A stretch of DNA of 64,000 bases from Bradyrhizobium elkanii USDA 76 (GTDB lineage: Bacteria > Pseudomonadota > Alphaproteobacteria > Rhizobiales > Xanthobacteraceae): contig NZ_CP066356.1 of the NCBI RefSeq assembly GCF_023278185.1, positions 4,208,001 through 4,272,000 on the forward strand, written 5' to 3'. Within the stretch, counting starts at the first letter, position 1; the number at the start of each line of letters is the position of its first letter. Below the pieces are notes generated by a model that did no database searches, was not told where the DNA came from, and was given only the letters and a program-made list of their open reading frames with translations. This document shows, in pieces, positions 49,613 to 60,300 of this stretch. The position numbers and the translations under genes were made by a program.

Positions 49613-50902
49613 CTAGGGCATGCACATATCTCTGAGGCTCCATCCTGCTGCGACGGCCAGGAAGTATTCGAGGCCATTTTTGAAGGTGATGGGGCCTGGA
49701 GGTTTAGACGACGGGTAGCCGTCCCAACCGCCAAGGCGGCCGATGATCCAGGCTGCCCAGGTGAGGCTGTCGGGCGGATGTGGGTTTTTCAGTCGCTTGC
49801 TCCTGGCCTCGAGTTGCCGGTTGAGGGCGGCAAGCGCGTTGATCTCGTTGTCGTTGAAGGCAACGCGAATGGGCTGCTGACCGCCATCGCGCGCTTGCAG
49901 AAGCTGGATGGTGATGACGGCTGCCCTGGCGGCGATAGCGACCAGTTTGAGGAGACGATCGGCGGTTCCGATCTGGCTGTCTTCGAGCTTGAGGCCTTGC
50001 GTCTTCAGGATGCGGAAGAACTGCTCGATGATCCAGCGCTGCTTGTACCATTCGACGATACGCCAGGCGTCGTCGACGGTGGCGATCTCGTGAGAGGTGA
50101 TCAGACGCCAGTGCAGCGGCTCTGCGCCGGGCCCGGCATTGATCTCGCACACGTCGACCACCGCCAGCGGCAAGCTTTTCGGCAAATGGCGCAGGAACTT
50201 GCTCTGCGGGCGGGCAAGCTCGATTGCGCCAAAGCGGAGTTCGAGATGGGCCTGACGTGCCGGTCGCGCCGCGCGCGCAGGCAGTTGGATCGCCCTCCGA
50301 TCCACCACAGGCATGGCGTCGGTGGCCTCATACAGGCCGGTGCGGTCGGCAAGCTTGCGATCATGCATGCTGCGCGCGATGACATGGAAGTGCTGCTCGG
50401 CCGAGCTGGCATAAAGGGCAAAGATATCGCTCTCGCGATCACCGAGGACCGTCACCGTTCCGGCAGCGGTGAGCAGCGGCTTGGCCGCAATGGCGGTGGA
50501 TATCCAGCGTTGCGATTCCTTGTCAGACAAGTCACGTGCGTCATGCGTCGTGGTGCGACGCCCCTGGCGCGTCCATACCTGCCCACTCAAAAGTCCAAGA
50601 CAGCTGCCATCGTCGGCATCCACGGCCAGCAGCGGATGCAGCAGCACGCCGTGGTTATTGCCCTTGCCGATTTCGCCGAGCCCGCGCCGGCGTTGCGGCG
50701 TGGTGTTGAAGTGGATCTCGCTGCTGTCCTGGATCGCCAGCACATGGCGGCCCTCTACCGCGGCAACCGTGCTGTCGCCCCAGCTTTCGATGATCCGCTC
50801 CGCCGTCACCTTGTCGTGGCCGAGAAAGCGGTTGAACCGCACCTCCAGCGCACGATCACCCCTGGAAAGCCGCCGCAGGCAGACCGTCTTGCCCGCAACC
50901 AT
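49613..50902 (-). CDS. IS4-family transposase
   Basis: The product is 429 aa. DDE residues are visible: D in LAIQDSSEIHF, D in VTVLGDRESDIFA, and E in the IS4 signature Y-(2)-R-(3)-E-(6)-K, read as YKQRWIIEQFFRILK. The core resembles Tn5/IS50-like IS4 transposases. ATG 50902 is the first ATG after an in-frame TAA; a GGGGGG tract lies ~14 bases upstream. No frameshift or internal stop is present, so it is probably functional. Confidence 0.93.
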   Translation of the reverse strand: MVAGKTVCLRRLSRGDRALEVRFNRFLGHDKVTAERIIESWGDSTVAAVEGRHVLAIQDSSEIHFNTTPQRRRGLGEIGKGNNHGVLLHPLLAVDADDGSCLGLLSGQVWTRQGRRTTTHDARDLSDKESQRWISTAIAAKPLLTAAGTVTVLGDRESDIFALYASSAEQHFHVIARSMHDRKLADRTGLYEATDAMPVVDRRAIQLPARAARPARQAHLELRFGAIELARPQSKFLRHLPKSLPLAVVDVCEINAGPGAEPLHWRLITSHEIATVDDAWRIVEWYKQRWIIEQFFRILKTQGLKLEDSQIGTADRLLKLVAIAARAAVITIQLLQARDGGQQPIRVAFNDNEINALAALNRQLEARSKRLKNPHPPDSLTWAAWIIGRLGGWDGYPSSKPPGPITFKNGLEYFLAVAAGWSLRDMCMP

Positions 50903-51098
50903 GCGTTCGACGAGCGCCGCCCCCCTTTATCGAGACGACGATCCCCGAACCGTCCTAACGTCCAGTCAATTCGTAACAACACCCGACACCCCCGTCCAAC
51001 CTGGAGCGTCGCAATAGAAATCACACGGATCGCCGATTCTGGAATCCCCTGTCTCCATCCCGAGTCAATCCGCCGCACCAAATACGTGCATGCTCTAG
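49613..51098. mobile_element. IS4-family insertion sequence (1486 bases)
   Basis: Ends are imperfect inverted repeats, CTAGGGCATGCACATAT on the left and CTAGAGCATGCACGTAT read inward from the right. The 10-base target duplication, DDE transposase with the Y-R-E-K motif and total length all fit IS4. The single transposase gene fills most of the element, and its stop codon (TAG at 49615-49613) is made by the left terminal repeat itself. The element looks intact. Confidence 0.93.
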
Positions 51099-51108
51099 TG
51101 CGAAAGCA
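51099..51108. repeat. Target-site duplication, right
   Basis: TGCGAAAGCA, identical to 49603-49612. Removing the IS and one copy restores an unbroken repeat element. Confidence 0.93.
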
Positions 51109-51315
51109 GGGACCCATAACCACCGATGGTTATCGTTGAAGGCCGCTGGAACGACGAGTCCCTTTCACAACATCCGCCGCGGAGTATGGGTCCCTGCTTT
51201 CGCAGGGACGACACTGTGGGTGAGGCGCCATCTGCTTACAGCCGCGGGCTCGCCCGCCACCCTCGTTAAATTCGCGATTGCTGGCTGCCTCATCTTCAGG
51301 CAATGACGGCCTGCA

Positions 51316-52188
51316 ATGAACAAGAGCTTCGAGGAAACTGCCGCTCGTCTGGCGCCGGCGATCTTTGTCGTGCTGTGGAGCACCGGATTCATCGGCACCA
51401 AATACGTCATCAACAATGCGGAGCCGCTGACCTATCTGGCGATCCGGATGGCGTTCGTGGTGGTGGTGATGGCGGTCATCGCCGCGATCGCGCGGCCGAA
51501 CTGGCCGGATCGGACAGGCATCTTTCACAGCGCGGTCGCCGGCATCCTAGTGCACGGCTTCTATCTCGGCGGCACTGCGATTGCAATCGCGCATTCGGTT
51601 CCGGCGGGGCTGTCGGCCTTGATCCCGGGCCTGCAGCCGATCCTGACCTCGACTATCGCCAACCGCTGGCTGGGCGAGCGCGTCACGCCGCTGCAATGGG
51701 GCGGGCTGGTGCTCGGCCTCGCCGGCGTCGTCTTGATCCTGCACAACCGGCCGATGACGGGCGAGGCGGGGTGGGGCTGGCTCGCCTCCGGCGTCTCGCT
51801 GATCAGCATCACCTTGGGCACGCTCTATCAACGGCGCTATTGCAACCGGATCGACTGGCGCGCCGGCAATCTGGTGCAGTACATCGCGGTCACGATCTTC
51901 TTCGGCATCGGCGCCTTTGTGTTCGAGACCAATGTCGTGCATTGGACCGGCGAGTTCGTGCTGGCGCTGGCCTGGCTGGTGTTCGCGCTGTCGATCGGCT
52001 CGATCGGGCTGTTGTACTGGCTGATCCGTCACCACGCCGCGACCTCGGTCGCGAGCCTGTTCTATCTGGTGCCGGCGGTGACCGCTCTGATGGCCTACAT
52101 CCTGTTCGACGAGCGGTTGGATCATGTCGCCATCGCCGGCATGGCCGCCTGCGCCGCGGCGGTGCTGCTGGTCAATCGCCGCGCTTAG
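51316..52188 (+). CDS. DMT-family exporter (RhaT/EamA type)
   Basis: The product is 290 aa with ten predicted helices and two EamA repeats (FVVLWSTGFIGTKYVINNAE near the N-terminus, VASLFYLVPAVTALMAYILF near the end). The WSTGFIGTKY motif is typical of this DMT branch. The substrate is unknown. It ends 4 bases inside the converging photolyase gene. Confidence 0.88.
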   Translation: MNKSFEETAARLAPAIFVVLWSTGFIGTKYVINNAEPLTYLAIRMAFVVVVMAVIAAIARPNWPDRTGIFHSAVAGILVHGFYLGGTAIAIAHSVPAGLSALIPGLQPILTSTIANRWLGERVTPLQWGGLVLGLAGVVLILHNRPMTGEAGWGWLASGVSLISITLGTLYQRRYCNRIDWRAGNLVQYIAVTIFFGIGAFVFETNVVHWTGEFVLALAWLVFALSIGSIGLLYWLIRHHAATSVASLFYLVPAVTALMAYILFDERLDHVAIAGMAACAAAVLLVNRRA

Positions 52189-53648
52189 TCTTTGCGACGG
52201 ATCTTCGCGTAAGCTGCAAGCGCGCGTTCGCGCCCCTGCTTGTGATCGACGATCGGCAGCGGGTAGGTCTTGCCGAGCTCGACGGCGGCGCTCGCCAGCT
52301 CGATCGGCGTCGCGGTCCATGGCTGGTGGATCAGATCGTCGGGCAATTGCGCGAGCTCCGGCACCCAGCGCCTGACATAGCCGCCGTCGGGGTCGAATTT
52401 CTCGCCCTGCAGGACCGGATTGAAGACGCGGAAATAGGGCGCGGCATCGGCGCCGCAGCCCGCGACCCATTGCCAGTTCGCCGGATTGGAGCCGGCATCG
52501 GCATCGACCAGCGTATCCCAGAACCATTGTTCGCCTGTGCGCCAGTCGATCAGGAGATGCTTGACCAGGAACGAGGCCGCCACCATCCGCACCCGGTTGT
52601 GCATCACGCCGCTGTGCCAGAGCTCGCGCATGCCGGCATCGACGATCGGATAGCCGGTGAGTCCGCGCTGCCACGCCTCCAAGGCTAGAGCGTTGCGCTT
52701 CCACGGAAAGGCATCGAACTGCTCCTGCAAGTTCCGATCCGCCATGTCGGGGACGTCGAACAGTAGGTGGCGGCAGAACTCACGCCAGCCGAGCTCGCTG
52801 AGGAACTTGTCGATGTCGCCGGCAAGGCGCGAGTCTTCCGCGGCGGCGAAGCGTGCGGCATGCCAGACCTGCCGCGGGCTGATCTCGCCGAAGCGCAGAT
52901 GCGGCGACAGGCGCGAGGTGCCGTCGCGGTCCGGCCGGTCGCGGTCGCCGGTGTAGCCGCTGATCCCCTCATCGAGGAATCGCTTCAGCCGCGCCTGTGC
53001 CGCGGTTTCACCCGGTGTCCAGGTCTCGCGCAGGCCGCCGGCCCAATCCGGCCCGTCAGGCTCGAGCTTCCAATCATCGAGGGCGTCGCTCGCGATGCCG
53101 CCGATGGATGTGAGTCTCCTCGGCGCCGGCAACGGCTTTGGCGGATCGCCGAGGCCTTGGATGCGCCGCCAGAACGGCGTGAACACGCGCAAGGCCCGGT
53201 TGTTCTTGTTGCGGATCGCCTTCGGTTCGACGAGCAGATCGCCGCGGAAAATTTGCGAGTCGATGCTGTCACTTGCGAGCGCTGCTTCGACTTCTCTGGC
53301 AACGGCCTGATGCGGCGCATGCGCGATGTCGTTCCAGAATACGGCGCGTGCGCCGATTTCGCGCGCCACCGTGGCGATCACCGACGCGGCCGGTCCGGTG
53401 CGCAGCACCAGCGATCCGCCTGCCATGGTGAGGCTCTTGCCAAGTGCGCGCAACGACTGCGCCAGCCACCAGCGCGTCGCACCCCCGAGCCGACGTACGG
53501 CCGGCGGCATCAATGCACGGCTCTCTTCGTCATGCACATAGAGGCCGACGACCGACGCGCCGCTTGCCGCCGCCTCATGCAACGCCGGGTGATCCGACAG
53601 CCGCAGATCGTCGCGAAACCAGACGATGATTGGCTGTGCGCGGGTCAC
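52185..53648 (-). CDS. phrB: Deoxyribodipyrimidine photolyase
   Basis: The product is 487 aa. The N-terminal Rossmann-like antenna domain (PIIVWFRDDLRLSDHPALHE) is followed by the helical FAD domain with SELGWREFCRHLLFD, YPIVDAGMRELWHSGVMHNR, DWRTGEQWFWDTLVDADAGS and NPANWQWVAGCG. It repairs cyclobutane pyrimidine dimers using blue light. The conserved Trp residues of the electron chain are in place. It is 21 bases upstream of the peroxiredoxin stop, on the same strand. Confidence 0.95.
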   Translation of the reverse strand: MTRAQPIIVWFRDDLRLSDHPALHEAAASGASVVGLYVHDEESRALMPPAVRRLGGATRWWLAQSLRALGKSLTMAGGSLVLRTGPAASVIATVAREIGARAVFWNDIAHAPHQAVAREVEAALASDSIDSQIFRGDLLVEPKAIRNKNNRALRVFTPFWRRIQGLGDPPKPLPAPRRLTSIGGIASDALDDWKLEPDGPDWAGGLRETWTPGETAAQARLKRFLDEGISGYTGDRDRPDRDGTSRLSPHLRFGEISPRQVWHAARFAAAEDSRLAGDIDKFLSELGWREFCRHLLFDVPDMADRNLQEQFDAFPWKRNALALEAWQRGLTGYPIVDAGMRELWHSGVMHNRVRMVAASFLVKHLLIDWRTGEQWFWDTLVDADAGSNPANWQWVAGCGADAAPYFRVFNPVLQGEKFDPDGGYVRRWVPELAQLPDDLIHQPWTATPIELASAAVELGKTYPLPIVDHKQGRERALAAYAKIRRKD

Positions 53649-53669
53649 CCGGACGCAGTGAGCCTGCCG

Positions 53670-54329
<660 letters not shown>

Positions 54330-54717
54330 GATCTTACCTCATCTCTTTGAAGTCACAGTGGAATTTGTACTTGAGGCTGTCTGTTCCAGTATAGGACGGG
54401 ATAAGGCTTAAGTGAACGGGTTCTGAAAAAAGGTGAAACATTTCTCCTTGAGGGTGGAATTCCAAGCAACTTGTTTTGATCCGGATCCCTGCGGCGAAAT
54501 ATCAGCTGCGGCACAAAGGCTTGGAAATGCCCAGATAATGCCGCTTATCGCCGTCATCACGCCGGCCCTGGCTGCTATAGGACTGAACCGTGACGACGTT
54601 TAAAGCGACCAAATAGCAACCATCTAAAAATCTCGGAACGCAAGTTCCGAATCGTTAACCACTCGTTTACGCCCGCATGGAAAAGCTGGCCTGAGATAGG
54701 AATTGAAAGCTCCCACA
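54330..54717. other. Gene-free divergent spacer, 388 bases
   Basis: It separates the peroxiredoxin from the gene at 54718. GC content is low for this genome. A hairpin CGGAAC-GCAA-GTTCCG lies at 54635-54650, followed by GTTAACCACTCGTTTAC, which is close to but not a full CtrA box. No coding frame is seen. Confidence 0.4.
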
Positions 54718-55299
54718 ATGTCTACCCCAAGTACCAAGACCGCTGAGCCTCTCAGCGGTGCGTTGCATCCGTCCTGCCGCAAGACTGCCGCCCATGCGCT
54801 CACCATCGTGCGCGACGGCGTGATCACCGGCGAAGGCCCGACCACCAAGGGCCGCATCCATTTCTCCCGGTCGCTCGATGCCGATGACGCTGCCTGGTGC
54901 GCGCGCATCCTGACGGCGGCCGCGGTCGAGCATCAGCCGGTCAGCCGGGCCGAGATCGAGGCGCTGTTCGCGATCAACGAGGCCGCTGCCGAGCGCAGCG
55001 ATGGCGGCCGGTTCGACGATCTGCTCGCCAAGGCGATCGCCCATCATGCCGCCTCGGAGTCCGGCCTGCCGGTGCCGCCGCGCACGGTGGCGCTGTCGCC
55101 CGACACCGAGATCGATCGCTGGGCGCCGAGGCAGGGCGCCAAGATGGACACCAAGGTCCTGGAGTGGATCGCGGGCCAGATGCGCGGTCAGCGCCGCACC
55201 GGCCGCGCGCTGGCGGCGATGGTGGCGACGCTGGTCGGCGCCACTGCGCTGCCGCTCGCGGCGCAGCTCCCCAACGTGTTCGACATCGGGATGATGTAA
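54718..55299 (+). CDS. Conserved-looking hypothetical protein (193 aa)
   Basis: The N-terminus is disordered (MSTPSTKTAEPLSGALHPSC). A helical middle (ILTAAAVEHQPVSRAEIEAL, FDDLLAKAIAHHAASESGLP) is followed by a short basic helix and one hydrophobic C-terminal segment (ALAAMVATLVGATALPLAAQ). A tail-anchored membrane protein is possible. ATG 54718 has no strong ribosome site. It ends before a good terminator. Confidence 0.7.
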   Translation: MSTPSTKTAEPLSGALHPSCRKTAAHALTIVRDGVITGEGPTTKGRIHFSRSLDADDAAWCARILTAAAVEHQPVSRAEIEALFAINEAAAERSDGGRFDDLLAKAIAHHAASESGLPVPPRTVALSPDTEIDRWAPRQGAKMDTKVLEWIAGQMRGQRRTGRALAAMVATLVGATALPLAAQLPNVFDIGMM

Positions 55300-55333
55300 G
55301 CCATCATCCCGCGCGACTGGAATTCGACGAGAG

Positions 55334-55360
55334 CGGCGGGGATCACTTCCCCGCCGTTTT
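55334..55360 (+). terminator. Rho-independent terminator
   Basis: CGGCGGGGA (55334-55342) pairs with TCCCCGCCG (55348-55356) and is followed by TTTTC. It closes the gene ending at 55299 and overlaps the last codons of the converging phosphatase. Confidence 0.85.
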
Positions 55361-57184
55361 CTGTTTGCCGCCGGTTTCCTCGAGCCCGAGCGTCCGCCCC
55401 GGAAATCCGGCGACGTCGAAATAGCGGGTCGAGAGTACGCGCTGGAATTTCAGCACGGTGCGCAGGCCGTTGGCCGACGGCTTCTTCGACATGATGGTGC
55501 CCTCGGCCATCTTCGGCACCATGCCGTTCGGCAGCGCCTCCGACATCACCCGGCCGATCAGGCCGCCATTGTTCGGCGCGCGCAGACCGAGCAGCTGGGC
55601 CGCGGTCATGCCGACATCGGCGTTACTGACCGGCAGCGGATCGACATAGCCCGCCTTGAAGTCGGGGCCGATCGCCGCGGTGAAGTTGAAGGTGTCGCCG
55701 CGGCTGAAGCTGCCATGCATGCCCTGGCCCTGACGCAGCACGGTGTCGGCGACCTGCACCGAGCAGTTGGTCGGGATTTCGCAACCGCTCGACCAGGAGC
55801 GGAAATTGACCACGATCGACGGGTTCGGCGTCACCGCCTTGCCCTTCAGATTGAGGTTCGACATCGCCAGCGTGCCGGGGAAGGTGCCGAGCTTGTCGTC
55901 GACAAACAGGCCGCTGACATAGTCCTGCTCGAGCAGCGCCTTGATGACGCGGTCGGCGAGCTTCTTGTCGCGGTTCGGCAGATAGATCAGGTCCGAGCCG
56001 CCATTGGTTGCGATCACGACGTCGGGCTTGGCCGGGTCCTGGCCGAGCACGCCGTTGCCGGCCTTCGGGTGGGCATTGTCGGCGACCTTCGCGTTCTTGT
56101 CGTTGGGGTCGAACAGCGGCAGGCCCAGCGCCTTGGCGAGGTCGATCGCCACAAAGCCCATCGGCAGGAAATCCTTCGGCGTGTCGCTATAGGCGATCTT
56201 GGCCGAGGGGCTGCTCTTGCTCTCCTTCGAGATCGTCGAGAAGCCGTGGTCGGAGGAGATCATGATGTTGGTGTCGGCGGAAAGCCCGAGCTCGTCGAGC
56301 GCCTTGCGGAGCTGGGCGAGGTTGTTGTCGGCGTTCCTGATGCCGGCCATCGAGGTCGGGCCGTTGATGCCGGGGGTGATGGTGTTGAGGCTGTCGCCGG
56401 TGTTGTGCTGGCTGCCGTCCGGATCGCGCGACCAGAACACCAGCACGAACGGCTTGTTGCGCGCCTTGAACATCGGCAGCACGACCTTGGTCGCGACGTC
56501 GGCCATGTGGGCCTGCTGCGCCACGTTGGCGACCGTCGTGCCGGGCGTCTTGGCGTCGCCCGCCTTGGCATTGTCGCCGCGGCTCGGGGTGGCGAGCGGA
56601 AGACCCGCCTTGGTCAGGGCCTCCTTCATCTCGTCGGAGAGCGGCACGCCGGTTTTGCCGCCGGTGGAATCGTCTATCACGATCGTGTTCTTGCCGCGAT
56701 CGGTGTGGTCGAACAGCAGGGTCGGGCCGACCTTGCCGATGGCGGCGGTGCTGAAACCCTGGCCGCGGGCCATCTTCAGCAGCGTCTCCTCGTTGAGGTA
56801 GTCGCCATTGAAGTGATCGTCGACATCGGCAAGCACCGCGTCGTTCTCGATGAAGGGGACCACGGTGTCGCCTGCCGGCGCCGACGCGTAGCCGGTATAG
56901 ATCGTGTTGGAGAAGGTGCCGGTGTCGCCGAGGTAGTGGCCGGTCGACAGCGCCGAGCCGTTCGCCATCGTGAAGGTCGGAAACAGCGAGTGCGAATTCT
57001 TGAAGTTGACGCCCTTGTCGCGGATCTCGGCCATGGTCGGTGCCGTCTCCGGCGTCACGATGCCGCCGCGCAGGCCGTCGGGGACGAACAGGATGAGGTT
57101 GCGGGGCTTGGCGTTCTGCGCCGAGGCGGCGCCCGCCGAAAGCGCGATCATGCTCGCGGACAGTAAGGTAATGGCACGACGCAT
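55343..57184 (-). CDS. Secreted alkaline-phosphatase-superfamily (NPP-like) phosphodiesterase
   Basis: The product is 613 aa with signal peptide MRRAITLLSASMIALSAGAA. NPP-type metal and catalytic residues are visible: D36 (VPDGLRGG), the Thr nucleophile T72 (FPTFTMANGS), D-x-x-x-H in RDPDGSQHNTGDS and SSDHGFSTI. It would release phosphate from phosphodiesters or monoesters in the periplasm. ATG 57184 follows GGGGGA. A PhoB box ends 60 bases upstream, so phosphate starvation control is likely. Confidence 0.9.
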   Translation of the reverse strand: MRRAITLLSASMIALSAGAASAQNAKPRNLILFVPDGLRGGIVTPETAPTMAEIRDKGVNFKNSHSLFPTFTMANGSALSTGHYLGDTGTFSNTIYTGYASAPAGDTVVPFIENDAVLADVDDHFNGDYLNEETLLKMARGQGFSTAAIGKVGPTLLFDHTDRGKNTIVIDDSTGGKTGVPLSDEMKEALTKAGLPLATPSRGDNAKAGDAKTPGTTVANVAQQAHMADVATKVVLPMFKARNKPFVLVFWSRDPDGSQHNTGDSLNTITPGINGPTSMAGIRNADNNLAQLRKALDELGLSADTNIMISSDHGFSTISKESKSSPSAKIAYSDTPKDFLPMGFVAIDLAKALGLPLFDPNDKNAKVADNAHPKAGNGVLGQDPAKPDVVIATNGGSDLIYLPNRDKKLADRVIKALLEQDYVSGLFVDDKLGTFPGTLAMSNLNLKGKAVTPNPSIVVNFRSWSSGCEIPTNCSVQVADTVLRQGQGMHGSFSRGDTFNFTAAIGPDFKAGYVDPLPVSNADVGMTAAQLLGLRAPNNGGLIGRVMSEALPNGMVPKMAEGTIMSKKPSANGLRTVLKFQRVLSTRYFDVAGFPGRTLGLEETGGKQKTAGK

Positions 57185-57243
57185 GGTGTTATTCCCCCTG
57201 ATGAAGCCCCGCGGCAGCCCGCCGCAGTCTTCGTTTAGTTTTG

Positions 57244-57265
57244 CCATATGACAGAAATGTTACAG
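57244..57265 (-). promoter_or_regulatory. PhoB box
   Basis: On the minus strand two 11-base direct repeats adjoin: CTGTAACATTT then CTGTCATATGG. They match the Pho box (CTGTCAT-like 7-mers, 4-base AT spacers). It stands 60 bases before the phosphatase start. Confidence 0.65.
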
Positions 57266-57285
57266 CGCTTGTTCGGCGCTGTAAC
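57259..57285. terminator. Strong hairpin between cusA-like gene and phosphatase
   Basis: GTTACAGCGC (57259-57268) pairs perfectly with GCGCTGTAAC (57276-57285). On the minus strand ATTTCTGT follows. It probably ends the RND operon. It overlaps the PhoB box by 7 bases. Confidence 0.5.
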
Positions 57286-57323
57286 GGCCGGATTTTTCCC
57301 GCGGAATGCCGGTCAACACACCG

Positions 57324-60300
57324 TCATTCCGCAGGTTGAATCGCGGTTCTCTCATTGCGCGCAGCGCTGCCGGCATGCCCGTACCGGGCATAGAGCGCCG
57401 GCAGCACGGCAAGCGTCAGCAGGGTCGCGCTGATCAGGCCGCCGATCACGACGGTGGCGAGCGGCTTCTGCACCTCGGCACCGGTGCCGGTGGCGAACGC
57501 CATCGGCACGAAGCCGAGCGAGGCCACCAATGCGGTCATCACCACGGGGCGGAAGCGGGTGAGGGCGCCTTGCTCGATGGCTTGCCGCATCGGTACGCCG
57601 CGTTCGCTCAACTGCCGGACGAAGCTCAGCATCACGAGCCCGTTCAGCACCGCAACGCCCGACAGTGCGATGAAGCCGACTGCCGCCGAGATCGAGAACG
57701 GCATGCCGCGCAGCCAAAGTGCGGCGATACCGCCGGTGAGCGCCAGCGGCACTGCGCTGAACACCAGCAGCGCTTCGCGGGCCGAGCCCATCGCCGCCAG
57801 CAGCAACAGGAAGATCATCGCAAAACACGCCGGCACCACGACGGCCAGGCGCTGGCGCGCCGCGGCAAGATTCTCGGATTGGCCGCCCCAGGTCATCCAA
57901 TAGCCCGGCGGCAGCTGCACCGATTGCGCGACTTTTGCCTGGGCTTCCTCGACCACCGAGCCGAGATCGCGGCCGCGAACGTTGGCTGTCACCACGATGC
58001 GGCGCTTGCCGTTCTCGCGGCTGATCTGGTTCGGCCCCTCGGTGAAGGAGAACTGGGCGACGCGGTTGAGCGGCAGGCTCTGTACCGGCGAACTCGGCGT
58101 CGCCTTCGGCAACGCGACCGGCAAATTGCTCAGTGCCTCGAGATCGGAGCGCACGCTCTCCGGCAATCGCACCACGATGTCGAAGCTGCGATCGCCTTCG
58201 TAGACGACGCCGGCATCCTGCCCGCCGACCGCGGCACCGATCACGTCCTGCACGGCCGAAACGCTGAGGCCGCGCCGGGCGATCGCAGCCTTGTCGACCT
58301 TGATCTCGAGCACGGGCAGGCCGCCGGCCTGTTCGACCTTGACGTCGGTCGCGCCGCGCACGCTGCGCAGCGCCGCAGCAATCTGGTTGGCGGCTTTCTG
58401 CATCGGCCCGAACTCGTCACCAAACACCTTGACCGCGATGTCGCCGCGAACGCCGGCGAGCAGCTCGTTGAAGCGCATCTGGATCGGCTGGGTGAATTCA
58501 TAGACGTTGCCGGGCAGCCGGCCGACCGCCTTCGAGATGTCCTCGATCAGTTGCTCCTTGGTCAGCGATGGATCCGGCCACTGCTCGCGCGGCTTCAGGA
58601 TGATGAAGGTGTCGGACGCGTTCGGCGGCATCGGATCGCTCGCCACCTCCGCGGTGCCGGTCTTGGAGAAGACGAACGACACCTGCGGAAAGCGGCTGAC
58701 GGCCTTCTCGACCGACAGCTGCATCGCCTGCGACTGCGACAGCGCCGTGCTCGGAATCCTGAGCGCGTGCATGGCGATGTTTTTCTCGTCGAGCGAGGGG
58801 ATGAACTCCTGGCCGAGGCGGAAGAACCCGAACAGGGCGGTGGCGAACAGCACAACCGCCACCGCGATGACCGGCATAGGCGTTGCAACCGCGCGCCGGA
58901 GCAGCGGGCTGTAGCAGCGCTTCAGCGCCGCAACGAGCCGGTTTTCCTGCTCCTGCACGCGACCGGTGATGCCGATCGCGATCAGCGCCGGAACCAGCGT
59001 CAGCGACAGCACGAAGGCCGCCGCGAGGGCAAGGATCACGGTCAGCGCCATCGGCTCGAACATCTTGCCTTCGACACCGGTGAAGGTCAGCAGCGGCACA
59101 TAGACCAGGAGGATGATGGCCTGGCCATAGAGGCTCGGCTGGACCATTTCCACGGCGGACGCCCGCACCGTCGCCAGCCGTTCGTCGCGCGTCAGCACGC
59201 GGCCAAGCGCATGCTGCTTCTCGGCGAGGTGACGCAGACTGTTCTCGGTGATGATCACGGCGCCGTCGACGATCAGGCCGAAATCCAGCGCGCCAAGGCT
59301 CATCAGATTGGCGCTGATGCGGCCCTGCCACATGCCGATCGCCGTCATCAGCATCGCGACCGGGATCACCAGCGCCGTGATCAATGCCGCGCGGAAATTG
59401 CCGAGCAGCACGAACAGCACGGCGATCACGAGCAGTGCGCCTTCACTGAGGTTGCGCGCCACGGTGCCGATCGTCGCATCGACCAGCTGGGTGCGATCCA
59501 GGACCGTCTTGACCTCGATGCCGGCCGGCAAGGACGGCATGATTGTCCGCAGTTTGGCGTCGACCGCGGCCGACACGGTGCGGCTGTTGGCGCCGATCAG
59601 CATCAGCGCCGTGCCGACCACGACCTCGCGGCCGTTCTCGCTGGCGCTGCCGGTGCGCGTCTCGCCGCCGATCGAAAGCGTCGCGAGGTCGCGGATCCGG
59701 ACCGGGACCCCGCCGCGGGTGGTGACGACGACGGCGCCGAGCTCGTCGATATTCTCGAGCCGGCCGCCGGACCGCACCACGAAGCCTTCGCCGTTGCGCT
59801 CGATGTAGCGCGCGCCGCGGCTGACATTGTTGGTCTCGATCGCTTTGGCGACGTCGGCAAAGGTGAGGCCGAGCGCGATCAGCTTCGCCGCATCGGGGTG
59901 GACCTGATACTGCTTGAGGTATCCGCCGATCGTATCGACGCCGGCGACGCCAGGCACCATCTTGATCTGCGGCTTGATGATCCAGTCCTGCACGGTGCGC
60001 AGATAGGCGTCTTTCTCGACCTCGCTCTGCAGCATCTGGCCGTCCGCCGTCAGGAAGCGGCCGTCGCTTTGCAGGCCCGGCGCGCCGTCGGCCTGCACCT
60101 TCTGCCCGGAGTAATGGACGGTCCACATGTAGATTTCGCCGAGGCCGGTCGAGGTCGGGCCGATCCGCGGCTCGATGCCTTGCGGCAGCCGCGCGCGGAC
60201 CTCGGTCAAGCGCTCGCCGACCTGCTGGCGGGCGAAATAGATGTCGGTGGCCTCGCTGAACACCGCCGTGATCTGCGAGAAGCCGTTGCGGGAGAGCGAG

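Larger units (their letters stand above)
49595..51212. repeat. GTCGTCC...GGACGAC repeat split by the IS element
   Basis: 49595-49612 (GTCGTCCCTGCGAAAGCA) and 51099-51212 together make one copy of the subtype seen at 6575-6696 (signature ACGACGAGTCCCTTTC, end CAGGGACGAC). The IS lies in the GAAA loop of the terminal hairpin. Confidence 0.9.

Noticed and set aside
54653..54669. CtrA-like box GTTAACCACTCGTTTAC
   Set aside because: The second half is TTTAC, not TTAAC, and the gene downstream has no cell-cycle signature. Chance is likely.
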